Source: Candidatus Marinarcus aquaticus
GTDB taxonomy: Bacteria > Campylobacterota > Campylobacteria > Campylobacterales > Arcobacteraceae
Direction: 5' to 3'
Assembly (NCBI RefSeq): GCF_004116335.1
Contig: NZ_PDKN01000004.1
Coordinates: 1-64,000 of the forward strand
DNA: 64,000 nt
This document shows positions 10,229 to 17,896 of the stretch, piece by piece. How positions within the stretch are numbered: the stretch's first letter is position 1; each line of letters starts with the position of its first letter. A program made the translations under genes and the position numbers. The notes beneath the pieces are model-generated. The model was not told the DNA's origin. It searched no databases and was given only the letters and a program-made list of their open reading frames with translations.

Positions 10229-10711
10229 CTAATCTTGAAGTTCATCTTTGTGAACAACGCTTTCGATGTCCATGATTACAAGCATTTTACTGTCTTCTAA
10301 TCGAACAAATCCTTTTAAATATTTTGATGGAATTGCAGAACCTAAGTCCGATACAGGTGCAAGGTCATTGATGTTGAGTCGTTGAACGTCATCCACTTTA
10401 TCAACAACAATACCAATCATTCGTTTATCTTCTGTAATAACAGCAATAACTGCTGTGTTATCGTTGTAAACAATTTCACCTGTTTTAAACTTAATTCGAA
10501 TATCCAATACAGGCACAACTTCACCACGTAAATTGATTAAACCTTTAACCCATTTTCGAGTGTTTGGAAGAGTTGTAATAATCTTTGGGTATGTTAAAAT
10601 CTCTCGAATTTTAGGAAGTTCAATTGCATATTTCATTCTTCCTAATTCAAAAGTCATGTACTCTGCTGTGTTGGCATAATCTATTTTTTTATCTTCTGCT
10701 TGTTGTTCCAT
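10229..10711 (-). CDS. cheW: Chemotaxis coupling protein CheW
   Basis: 160 residues, a single CheW domain. It links chemoreceptors to the CheA kinase. Typical segments are MTFELGRMKYAIELPKIREIL, KGLINLRGEVVPVLDIR and GIVVDKVDDVQ. It is first in an operon with two response regulators, which suggests a dedicated coupling module. cheA is not nearby. It may be one of several CheW proteins in the genome. Confidence 0.93.
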   Translation of the reverse strand: MEQQAEDKKIDYANTAEYMTFELGRMKYAIELPKIREILTYPKIITTLPNTRKWVKGLINLRGEVVPVLDIRIKFKTGEIVYNDNTAVIAVITEDKRMIGIVVDKVDDVQRLNINDLAPVSDLGSAIPSKYLKGFVRLEDSKMLVIMDIESVVHKDELQD

Positions 10712-10773
10712 AAACGCTCCTTCATTCCTATTAATGCTTCTGGCTTTAGATAAAGTCTTTTCAATCTTTCTTA

Positions 10774-10779
10774 ATTATA
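10774..10779 (-). promoter_or_regulatory. -10 hexamer of cheW
   Basis: Complement reads TATAAT, giving a leader of about 55 bases before the cheW ATG. Confidence 0.5.
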
Positions 10780-10820
10780 CGAAATATACTCTTAAAACTT
10801 AACACGTTTTATTTAAAAAA

Positions 10821-12011
10821 CTATTTGATTGAGTTTATATCCAACACTTTGCTTCGTACAATCTTGTGTGTGCTTTGTAAATCAATCACATCATCTATCT
10901 TTACATCTTCCAAAGCAATAATTTTATTCTCTTTGGTCACTTGTACATACCCTTTTTTAATTCGTTTATCCGGATGATTGAGCTCAAAGGAATTTTTTAA
11001 AAACTCCACATCATTGAATCTGTTTTGAAGTTGTTGAGAAAATGCTTGGTTAAACTTCTCTTTGACACTTTTAATATTCTCTTCAATGAACTTAAACTTA
11101 TTGGCAAAGGAGTTTTGCTTGAATGATTGTATCAAGTGATTAAGAGCTTGAATTTTATTATTGAGTACATAGGTAAAACTTCGATTGTAATCATTGTGCA
11201 ACTCATCGAGATATTGAAGCATCTCATTCATATCTGGCAATGCAATCTCGATGGCATTGGATGGTGTGGCAGCACGTACGTCTGCTACAAAATCAGAAAT
11301 CACAAAATCAACCTCATGCCCCACTGCAGAAATCACTGGGGTTGAAGCTTCATAAATGGCTTGAGCCACACATTCTTCATTGAATGCCCACAAATCTTCA
11401 ATGCTTCCTCCACCACGCCCTACAATAAGAATATCTGCTTTTAAGCTGTCTGCTTTTTTTATGGCTTTTACTATATCCTCTTTGGCTCCTTGCCCTTGAA
11501 CCAAAGCAGGTATTAAAATAAATTTTGTCAATGGCCAACGATGCAATGCCACCTTTTTCATATCTTGTATGGCGGCACCTGTACTTGAAGTTACAATGGC
11601 AATGGTTTTAGGATATTTGGGCAAACTTTTTTTAATCTCAGGATTAAAATACCCTTGTGCTTGCAGTCTCTTTTTAAGTTGTTCATACGCTAAAGCCAAC
11701 TCTCCAATGCCAGAAGGTTCAATTTTTTGGCACAACAGTTGATAGTTTCCTCGTGGGGCATACACAGTAATTGAACCCGAGATATTTATCTTTTGCCCTA
11801 CTTCAAGTCTGAATTTAAGATATTGCGCATTGCCTTTAAACATCACACAAGAGATGGTTGATTTGTCATCTTTGATTGAGAAATAAATGTGTCCGGAGTT
11901 GTGATAGGTTAAATTAGAGATTTCCCCTTCAACATAGACATAAGAAAAGGTGGTTTCTAAAAGAGATTTGATTTGTCCGTTAAGTTCTGAGACAGTGATT
12001 GGGCCATTCAT
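10821..12011 (-). CDS. xseA: Exodeoxyribonuclease VII large subunit
   Basis: 396 residues, a little shorter than the E. coli enzyme. It degrades single-stranded DNA together with XseB. The N-terminal OB fold (ITVSELNGQIKSLLE to about 100) is followed by the catalytic domain with AIVTSSTGAAIQD, GRGGGSIEDLWAFNEE and SAVGHEVDFVISDFVAD. The helical C-terminal part is compact. The small subunit xseB is not adjacent. It lies downstream of ubiE across 156 bases that contain a nested inverted repeat. Confidence 0.95.
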   Translation of the reverse strand: MNGPITVSELNGQIKSLLETTFSYVYVEGEISNLTYHNSGHIYFSIKDDKSTISCVMFKGNAQYLKFRLEVGQKINISGSITVYAPRGNYQLLCQKIEPSGIGELALAYEQLKKRLQAQGYFNPEIKKSLPKYPKTIAIVTSSTGAAIQDMKKVALHRWPLTKFILIPALVQGQGAKEDIVKAIKKADSLKADILIVGRGGGSIEDLWAFNEECVAQAIYEASTPVISAVGHEVDFVISDFVADVRAATPSNAIEIALPDMNEMLQYLDELHNDYNRSFTYVLNNKIQALNHLIQSFKQNSFANKFKFIEENIKSVKEKFNQAFSQQLQNRFNDVEFLKNSFELNHPDKRIKKGYVQVTKENKIIALEDVKIDDVIDLQSTHKIVRSKVLDINSIK

Positions 12012-12074
12012 TTTTCTTCCATTGTTTTATTTAAAGTTTTAAGCTTTTAAGATATTTTTTTAAAGACTCAAGAC

Positions 12075-12136
12075 GAAATAAAAATTTTATGATGGATGAT
12101 ACATGGAAGTATCTGAGTGAATAAAATTTCTATTTC
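12075..12136. repeat. Nested inverted repeat, copy A of a structured intergenic element
   Basis: Outer arms GAAATAAAAATTTTAT (12075-12090) and ATAAAATTTCTATTTC (12121-12136) are complementary at 15 of 16 positions. They enclose an inner hairpin GATAC-ATGGAA-GTATC (12098-12113), with internal loops GATGGAT and TGAGTGA. The layout and loop bases match the element at 57053-57111, while the stem sequences differ. It lies 31 bases after the ubiE stop and before xseA. A weaker pair outside it (12055-12065 with 12147-12157, 9 of 11) may extend the structure. Confidence 0.7.
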
Positions 12137-12167
12137 AACAAAGAAGCTTCAAAAAAGAACTGAAAGA

Positions 12168-12878
12168 TTAAATCTTTCGTGCAATAAACAGTGTTGATAT
12201 ATTCATAGAAAACCCTTTTACAAAAATAGGTTCTAATCCAGCATTTTGTAACTCTTTAGAAAGGTTTTCTGTTGTTAAAAACTCATCAATAGAGTTAGGT
12301 AAATACGTATAGGCCTCTTTATTTTTAGAGATAATTCCACCTAAGGTTGGTAACACTTTATTCATATAGAAATCTTTAATATAATCAAGCGGTGTCTCTT
12401 TTGGATTTTTAGTAAACTCTAAAATTACAAGCAGTCCATCTTTTTTAAGCACACGTGCAAATTCATCAAATGCTTTTTGTCGTTCAACCACGTTTCGAAT
12501 ACCATAAGAAATCGAGATAATATCAGCCATACCATCTTCAAAAGGCATCGATGCAGCCCCTGATTCAATAAACTCCACTTCTGGCAGTTTTTGTTTAGCC
12601 ACTTCCATCATTCCAACACTTGGGTCAACGCCTACAATGTTATTAAGCTCAACATTGGCTTGTGCTGCTGTTTTTTGCCAATAATCGATCATATCCCCTG
12701 TACCACACGCCACATCAATGACTTTATCAATCACTTTTTTATCATAAAATGAGTAAGCCAAATTGCACGCTTTATTTCTCCAAGATTTATCAATCCCCAT
12801 ACTTAAGACACGATTGGCAATATCGTATTTACCTGCAATTTGATCAAACATTGATACAATTTTTTCTTGTTTATCCAT
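12168..12878 (-). CDS. ubiE: Demethylmenaquinone / ubiquinone methyltransferase UbiE (MenG)
   Basis: 236 residues. It transfers a methyl group from S-adenosylmethionine to demethylmenaquinone in the last step of menaquinone synthesis. The SAM-binding motif VIDVACGTGDMI, the family signature YDIANRVLSMGIDKSWR near the N-terminus and SISYGIRNV are clear. In this phylum menaquinone is the usual quinone, so the MenG role is more likely. It is 21 bases after the small membrane protein gene, so it may be the last gene of the long upstream operon. Confidence 0.93.
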   Translation of the reverse strand: MDKQEKIVSMFDQIAGKYDIANRVLSMGIDKSWRNKACNLAYSFYDKKVIDKVIDVACGTGDMIDYWQKTAAQANVELNNIVGVDPSVGMMEVAKQKLPEVEFIESGAASMPFEDGMADIISISYGIRNVVERQKAFDEFARVLKKDGLLVILEFTKNPKETPLDYIKDFYMNKVLPTLGGIISKNKEAYTYLPNSIDEFLTTENLSKELQNAGLEPIFVKGFSMNISTLFIARKI

Positions 12879-12899
12879 TCTTCTTCATTTCCTAAAATA

Positions 12900-13148
12900 T
12901 TATAATATATAGATGCCGACAAAAATTCCAGCGATGAAACCGACTTGTACAGCAATTAAAAGTTTTAAAAGACCCATTTTAAAATTGGCTCGTGGTATTA
13001 AATCCATAATGATACGTTGTTGGCGTAAAGCTTCATTAAAACTCTTCGATGATGCATCAATATCATCGACTGTTTTTTTTAAACTCAACTCGGTGAGTTC
13101 AATTTTTTCAACAAGCTCTTTGGCCTGTTTGAAGCTCATGTCACTCAT
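12900..13148 (-). CDS. Small coiled-coil membrane protein, unknown function
   Basis: 82 residues. An N-terminal helical stretch with heptad character (about 5-50) is followed by one membrane helix (about 59-81: LLKLLIAVQVGFIAGIFVGIYIL) at the C-terminus. I do not recognise the family. Its ATG overlaps the stop codon of the ParA-like gene (ATGA), so the two are probably co-translated and may form a membrane-ATPase pair; this is inference from arrangement. Confidence 0.7.
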   Translation of the reverse strand: MSDMSFKQAKELVEKIELTELSLKKTVDDIDASSKSFNEALRQQRIIMDLIPRANFKMGLLKLLIAVQVGFIAGIFVGIYIL

Positions 13149-13936
13149 TTTTTAATTTCAATCCACTTCTCTAGTTGTGAAAAAATCTTATACAACACAT
13201 CAATCGTATAATCTTTTGATTCAATTTGCATTCGTCTGAAAAAGAGGTATTTTCTTGCACTGGCTAAATCGCCTAACTCTTTGGCTTGCATCGCTTTTTC
13301 TGCAAAGTCTGTGTTGTTAAATGCCATCTCCCAAACGGTACTTCCTAAGTACCGACTGATGGTAATGACTTTATCATTTTTTACAGGGAAGAATTTGGGA
13401 TTCTCTACAAAATCACAAATCACTGAATCACTGTTAAGATATTTGTGTCCAAAGAAGTTAATAAACTGTTCTTCAATGTAGTCTGCTTCCATACTGATCG
13501 CTCGATTAAGTGCAAAGAACATGTTTTTTTCGGGGTGTTGTTCAATCTTTCTGATTTTTTTCATGGTAGCAATGGCATTTTTACCATCAAGCTCCCCATC
13601 CCCTAATGGAATAATCCACTTCACGTTTCCATAAGTACCAATCTTTTTAATCTCATCAAGAACAAGTGTAGAGGTTTTATTTCCACCTACATCAACAATT
13701 ATTTCATGGTTATCGTCCATTAAAATCAGTTCATCCAGTTCTGTTAATTTATTGGTACCTAACATACGTTTATTGACAATATCCGTTCGTGTAAATGATT
13801 TGGAATCATTATTTTCATCATCAATTTCTATATAGGTTACTTTCTTCCCATGCATTTTGTATAAAAAAGGTGCAATGATTTGCATGGCAACTGTTGATTT
13901 ACCGACACCACCTTTGGTTTGTGGAATGATTATCAT
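13145..13936 (-). CDS. ParA/MinD-like P-loop ATPase
   Basis: 263 residues. The deviant Walker A motif KGGVGKST (8-15) and the Walker B-like IIVDVGG place it in the ParA/MinD/SIMIBI group, closest in appearance to plasmid partition or mobilisation ATPases (StbB/VirC1-like). The IEIDDENND segment replaces the usual DLDPQ of chromosomal ParA. No parB or centromere-like repeat is nearby. The gene is coupled to a small membrane protein, with MagIII 3 bases upstream. The cargo is unknown; a role in positioning a receptor or DNA-repair complex is speculation. Confidence 0.82.
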   Translation of the reverse strand: MIIIPQTKGGVGKSTVAMQIIAPFLYKMHGKKVTYIEIDDENNDSKSFTRTDIVNKRMLGTNKLTELDELILMDDNHEIIVDVGGNKTSTLVLDEIKKIGTYGNVKWIIPLGDGELDGKNAIATMKKIRKIEQHPEKNMFFALNRAISMEADYIEEQFINFFGHKYLNSDSVICDFVENPKFFPVKNDKVITISRYLGSTVWEMAFNNTDFAEKAMQAKELGDLASARKYLFFRRMQIESKDYTIDVLYKIFSQLEKWIEIKK

Positions 13937-13939
13937 AGT

Positions 13940-14572
13940 TTAAACCCTTGGATTTATTTTCATAAACTCTACAATTTTACCGTGAAATCTGCAATACAGT
14001 TCATTCAAAGTAATGTTATAGCCATAAAGTTGAACTATTTTATCGAAATTTTCATTAATTCCATATTCACACCACGCTTTGAGTTCCTCATAGCTTTCAA
14101 AGGTGTAGCCAAAAGTTTCAACCAGTCGTTGTGTATATTTATCAACCACCATCTCTTCACGACAACAGCAATAACACAGTATTGCATCTGCTGTTTCTAA
14201 ACCAATACCTTTTTGAGAGAGCAACCATTCACGACTCACTTCCTCTTGAAATTGCTCAAAGGTTTCAAAGGTTTCAAGAATATTATTACACAGCTGTTTA
14301 AGTCGTTTGGATTTTTGATTTTTAAAGCCACTTGGAGTAATGGCATACGTTAATACACCAATATCACTTTGAGCCATTGCTTCTAAGTGTAAAAGGTTGA
14401 GTTGCATTAAATTGGCAATGGACTTTTCTACATTCGTCCATTTAGTGTTTTGGGTAAGAATGGCGCCTATGAGTGTTTCAAAACCACCATGACTCGGCCA
14501 CCAATATTTTGGTGCATCTTTTAACAACTCTTTTTGCTTTAAAAAAATCAGCAGTTCAAAACTGTTATTCAA
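13940..14572 (-). CDS. magIII: 3-methyladenine DNA glycosylase MagIII, endonuclease III family
   Basis: 210 residues. It excises 3-methyladenine from alkylated DNA. Trp24-Trp25-Pro26 reproduce the base-binding pocket known from Helicobacter pylori MagIII. The helix-hairpin-helix motif (LLSQKGIGLETADAIL, about 117-132) and the catalytic aspartate in VVDKY (Asp144) are present. There is no C-terminal four-Cys Fe-S cluster, which separates it from Nth. The start is a TTG preceded by AAAGG and overlaps the metallophosphoesterase stop by 8 bases. Confidence 0.9.
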   Translation of the reverse strand: MNNSFELLIFLKQKELLKDAPKYWWPSHGGFETLIGAILTQNTKWTNVEKSIANLMQLNLLHLEAMAQSDIGVLTYAITPSGFKNQKSKRLKQLCNNILETFETFEQFQEEVSREWLLSQKGIGLETADAILCYCCCREEMVVDKYTQRLVETFGYTFESYEELKAWCEYGINENFDKIVQLYGYNITLNELYCRFHGKIVEFMKINPRV

Positions 14573-15377
14573 ATAAAGCCTTTATGATCAGCTCTTCGCT
14601 TATGTCGCAATACGCTTTGAGTTTAAAAGCATCATGACATTGACCATTTTCAATATCCATGACCACAAATTGTAAAATCGCTTTACAAGTACTTGGTACT
14701 TTAAAATGACCATTTAACCCTGTAGTGGCTCTATAAATGGGCATTTGTTTATCCATACCAATGACATTGTCTCTGCAACCAGTTAACCCCACATCTGTTA
14801 CATACGCTGTCCCATTTAAAATTTGTAAATCATCCGTACCTACATGCGTGTGTGTACCTAAAATAGCACTGATTTTTCCTTCAAACATCATGTGCATGAC
14901 ACGTTTTTCACTGGTTGCTTCTGCATGAAAGTCAATAAAAATATTTTTAATGCCCTCTTCATGCAAAGAGTCAATGAGCTTGGTTGCCCAATTAAAAGGG
15001 TTCTCTACATGAGGCATGGAGTACATCCCCATAAGATTAACGATGGCCAACTTCTCACCTTTGATTTCAACAATTTCCACCCCTTTTCCAGGAATACCTT
15101 CTGGGTAGTTATCTGGGCGAAGTACCGGTTTTGTTTTAAACAAAGCTTCTACTTCAGTACGTTTATCAAAGGAGTGATTGCCTCCGGTAAAAAGATCAAT
15201 GCCTGATTTTATCAACTCATCACAGTTTTTGATTGTTAAACCAAAGCCATGACTTGCATTTTCACCATTGGCAATCACATAATCAATCTCATATTTATTT
15301 ATAAAAGTTTTTAATTTGTCTTTGATGATTTTTCGACCCGGTCGACCGACAATATCTCCAATAAAAGCTATTCGCAT
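14565..15377 (-). CDS. YmdB-like metallophosphoesterase (TIGR00282 family)
   Basis: 270 residues. Metal ligands and signature segments are visible: GDIVGRPG near the N-terminus, NGENASHG, GGNHSFDKR, DFHAEATSEK and GTHTHVGTDD. Relatives such as Bacillus YmdB hydrolyse cyclic nucleotides, so a second-messenger phosphodiesterase is the best guess; the substrate is not shown by sequence. It overlaps the kinase gene upstream by 10 bases and magIII downstream by 8. Confidence 0.9.
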   Translation of the reverse strand: MRIAFIGDIVGRPGRKIIKDKLKTFINKYEIDYVIANGENASHGFGLTIKNCDELIKSGIDLFTGGNHSFDKRTEVEALFKTKPVLRPDNYPEGIPGKGVEIVEIKGEKLAIVNLMGMYSMPHVENPFNWATKLIDSLHEEGIKNIFIDFHAEATSEKRVMHMMFEGKISAILGTHTHVGTDDLQILNGTAYVTDVGLTGCRDNVIGMDKQMPIYRATTGLNGHFKVPSTCKAILQFVVMDIENGQCHDAFKLKAYCDISEELIIKALFE

Positions 15378-17896
15378 TTTTGTAATCTCACTTCAAACAC
15401 GGCACCACTATTTTTATTATACGCCGTGATTTCTCCATTTTGTTGTTCTATGATTTTTTTAGATATATTTAATCCCACACCCATACCACTGTGCTCTTTT
15501 GACGAAACAAAAGGGTCAAAGAGTTTTTCTATCATCTCCTCTTTTATACCACCTGCATTGTCTTCAAAACGTACCACCACATCATCTTTTTGTTCTTCAA
15601 TATAGATTTTAAGTGCCCGTTGTTCATAATCTTCTACATTGGTCAATTCATCCAATGCATTATTGACAATGACTATCCACACTTGTTCTACACGCTGTTT
15701 TTGCACTTTACACATAAACTCAAACTCATTTTTATTGATGCTGTCAATCTCAAAAAGTTTGTCATTGAGATAGATACGTGATATCTGTTTTGAACGATTG
15801 TATGTCATGGTTAAAGCGGTAATTATAGTCGAATATATATTTACATTCTCTTTACTCTCATTGGAGCTTTGAGAGATTTCTCTCATGGATTCCACAATAT
15901 TAGCAATACGATTTAACCCATCTTTAATGCGCTCACTGTCTTCAAGCATACGTGTTTTTATCTCACTGTCTGGTAAATCTTCAATATCATACCCCATCAT
16001 CTCAAAGTTTCCTTTTATGTATGTTAAAGGGGTATTGATCTCATGCGTAATTCCTGCAGCGAGTGTTCCAATTGAGGTGAGTTTAATATTACGAATTTGC
16101 TCTTCTTGATGTATCTTATCTTTTTGGCGACTCTTTTCAACCTCTTCTTGGATTTTAAGTTCAAGAGTTTGATTGAGTTCTTGAAGTTTTCGTTTATCTT
16201 GTAAAGAGTTGACCACCAAAACAAAATGCTTTTTATCGGGCAACAGATTCAACGACATTTGAAGATGAATCTCTGAACCATCTTTATGTAAAAAAACCTT
16301 TTCAATATTGGCAATGGCACCTATTTCCTGAGCTTCTACAAAAAGTTTTCTAAAAAAGTTAATGGAGATTGGTACTACAATATCAAAACAACTCATGTTC
16401 AGAAGTTCACTGCTGGTGTACCCCAACAGCTTAGAGAACATAAAGTTCACTTTTTTAAAGTTCCCCAATAAATCAATCAAACCAATACCACTGTGTGCAT
16501 TTTCAAAAATAGCATTGTATTGTTGTACTTGGTAGTTGATATCACTGTAAAGATTTTCAATCACTTTTTTATCAGTGATGTTGTTTCGTATTACCGTATA
16601 ACCGATGATTTCACCTTCAGAGTCGAAAATAGGATCCATATACGACTCAGTCCAGAAGTATCCCCCATCTTTTTTAAGTGCTTTAAGCTCTAAAGTATTG
16701 GATTGTCCTTTTTTAAGGGGTTTCCAGATGGCGTCATACTCTTCATTACTCATATCTGAATGGACCAAAACTTTATGGTGATGTCCAATGAGTTCCCCTT
16801 TTGAAAAACCTGAAACATCACAAAAAGCATTGCTGACATCTGTAATTACTCCCTCTTTATCCATTCGTATGGACATTACATATTTATCAATAATATTTTG
16901 ACTCTCATTTAAAGCCTCATGACTCTTTTTAATGCTCATGTCCAAATCTTTATTGACCTCTTCGGTTTTTCGATTAAGCTTTGCAAGTGGTTCTGCAAAA
17001 AGCAGTGAAAGGATAATGGCAACAACAATACCCAATACAAAAATAGTGATAAAATACTCTTCAAACTCTCTAAAATAGTTGATAATCTCTGATTTGTTAA
17101 ATGTTGAGAGTAATACCACATAATCTTTATAAGTGATGTAAACACGTTTAGAGACAAAATGTTCTGAGACAAAATAATCACTGTCTAAAATATTCTTTGT
17201 TTCTCTAGGGAAGAGTTTAAAGATGGTTTTTGTCGGTGAAAAGTATTTGGACCAATTATATTTTGGATTACTGTGCAGTATAAAATTGCCATCTTGGTCT
17301 AAAATATAAGAGTTGGTGTTTGCTATTTGTTGCACTTTTTCAAAAAGTTCATTGATATCTAAAATCAGTACAACAAACCCTTTGTCTGTTTTAATGACAA
17401 AACGAAGCACAAACGTAATGGGTCGCACCACCTCACTGTTCTGTTTTAAAATATCCACAGATGAGTGCCATAATTCCCCTACTTGAAGCGCTCGTATCTC
17501 TTTACAGCACCCTTGTATGATCATATTTTGTAACTGAGAATCAGGTACTTTTAGAATCTTTTTATCCATTCGATTGTATCGAAGCAACTCAACCCCTTGG
17601 GAATTTAAAAACTTCATTTGTACAATATTTTCATTGCTTTGCATACTGTAATTAAAAAGTTCTGGATAATTTTTGGGGTTTGTATGAGAGAGAGTGATGA
17701 CCAACTCATTGATATCTAAAATGGTTTCTACTAATATATCGTGTTTGTATTCCAGCTCTTTATTGATACGCTCCACTTCTCGTTTTTGAATGTCCATTTC
17801 AAAGAAGTTTTTAAACACAAAACCAAAAAAACCAATCAATATCAAAGAGAAAATGATAAAAGCAGTGAATATTTTAATATAAAATGAAACTCTCAT
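15368..17896 (-). CDS. Membrane sensor histidine kinase with two PAS domains
   Basis: 842 residues. Membrane helices at about 8-28 and 285-305 flank a periplasmic Cache-like sensor of about 250 residues. Two PAS domains follow at about 345-455 (ITDVSNAFCDVSGFSKGELIG) and 465-575. The phospho-acceptor is His618 in THEINTPLTYIKGN; the ATPase domain has NNALDEL, DNAGGI and GMGVGLNISKKI. It starts directly after the stop of the previous kinase gene and shares with it the single response regulator at 20073. Ligand unknown. Confidence 0.9.
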   Translation of the reverse strand: MRVSFYIKIFTAFIIFSLILIGFFGFVFKNFFEMDIQKREVERINKELEYKHDILVETILDINELVITLSHTNPKNYPELFNYSMQSNENIVQMKFLNSQGVELLRYNRMDKKILKVPDSQLQNMIIQGCCKEIRALQVGELWHSSVDILKQNSEVVRPITFVLRFVIKTDKGFVVLILDINELFEKVQQIANTNSYILDQDGNFILHSNPKYNWSKYFSPTKTIFKLFPRETKNILDSDYFVSEHFVSKRVYITYKDYVVLLSTFNKSEIINYFREFEEYFITIFVLGIVVAIILSLLFAEPLAKLNRKTEEVNKDLDMSIKKSHEALNESQNIIDKYVMSIRMDKEGVITDVSNAFCDVSGFSKGELIGHHHKVLVHSDMSNEEYDAIWKPLKKGQSNTLELKALKKDGGYFWTESYMDPIFDSEGEIIGYTVIRNNITDKKVIENLYSDINYQVQQYNAIFENAHSGIGLIDLLGNFKKVNFMFSKLLGYTSSELLNMSCFDIVVPISINFFRKLFVEAQEIGAIANIEKVFLHKDGSEIHLQMSLNLLPDKKHFVLVVNSLQDKRKLQELNQTLELKIQEEVEKSRQKDKIHQEEQIRNIKLTSIGTLAAGITHEINTPLTYIKGNFEMMGYDIEDLPDSEIKTRMLEDSERIKDGLNRIANIVESMREISQSSNESKENVNIYSTIITALTMTYNRSKQISRIYLNDKLFEIDSINKNEFEFMCKVQKQRVEQVWIVIVNNALDELTNVEDYEQRALKIYIEEQKDDVVVRFEDNAGGIKEEMIEKLFDPFVSSKEHSGMGVGLNISKKIIEQQNGEITAYNKNSGAVFEVRLQKCE

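Noticed and set aside
13337-13356. Hairpin GGTACTT / AAGTACC as a third copy of the structured element
   Set aside because: Lies inside the ParA-like coding sequence, lacks the outer arms and the GGA/TGAG loops.
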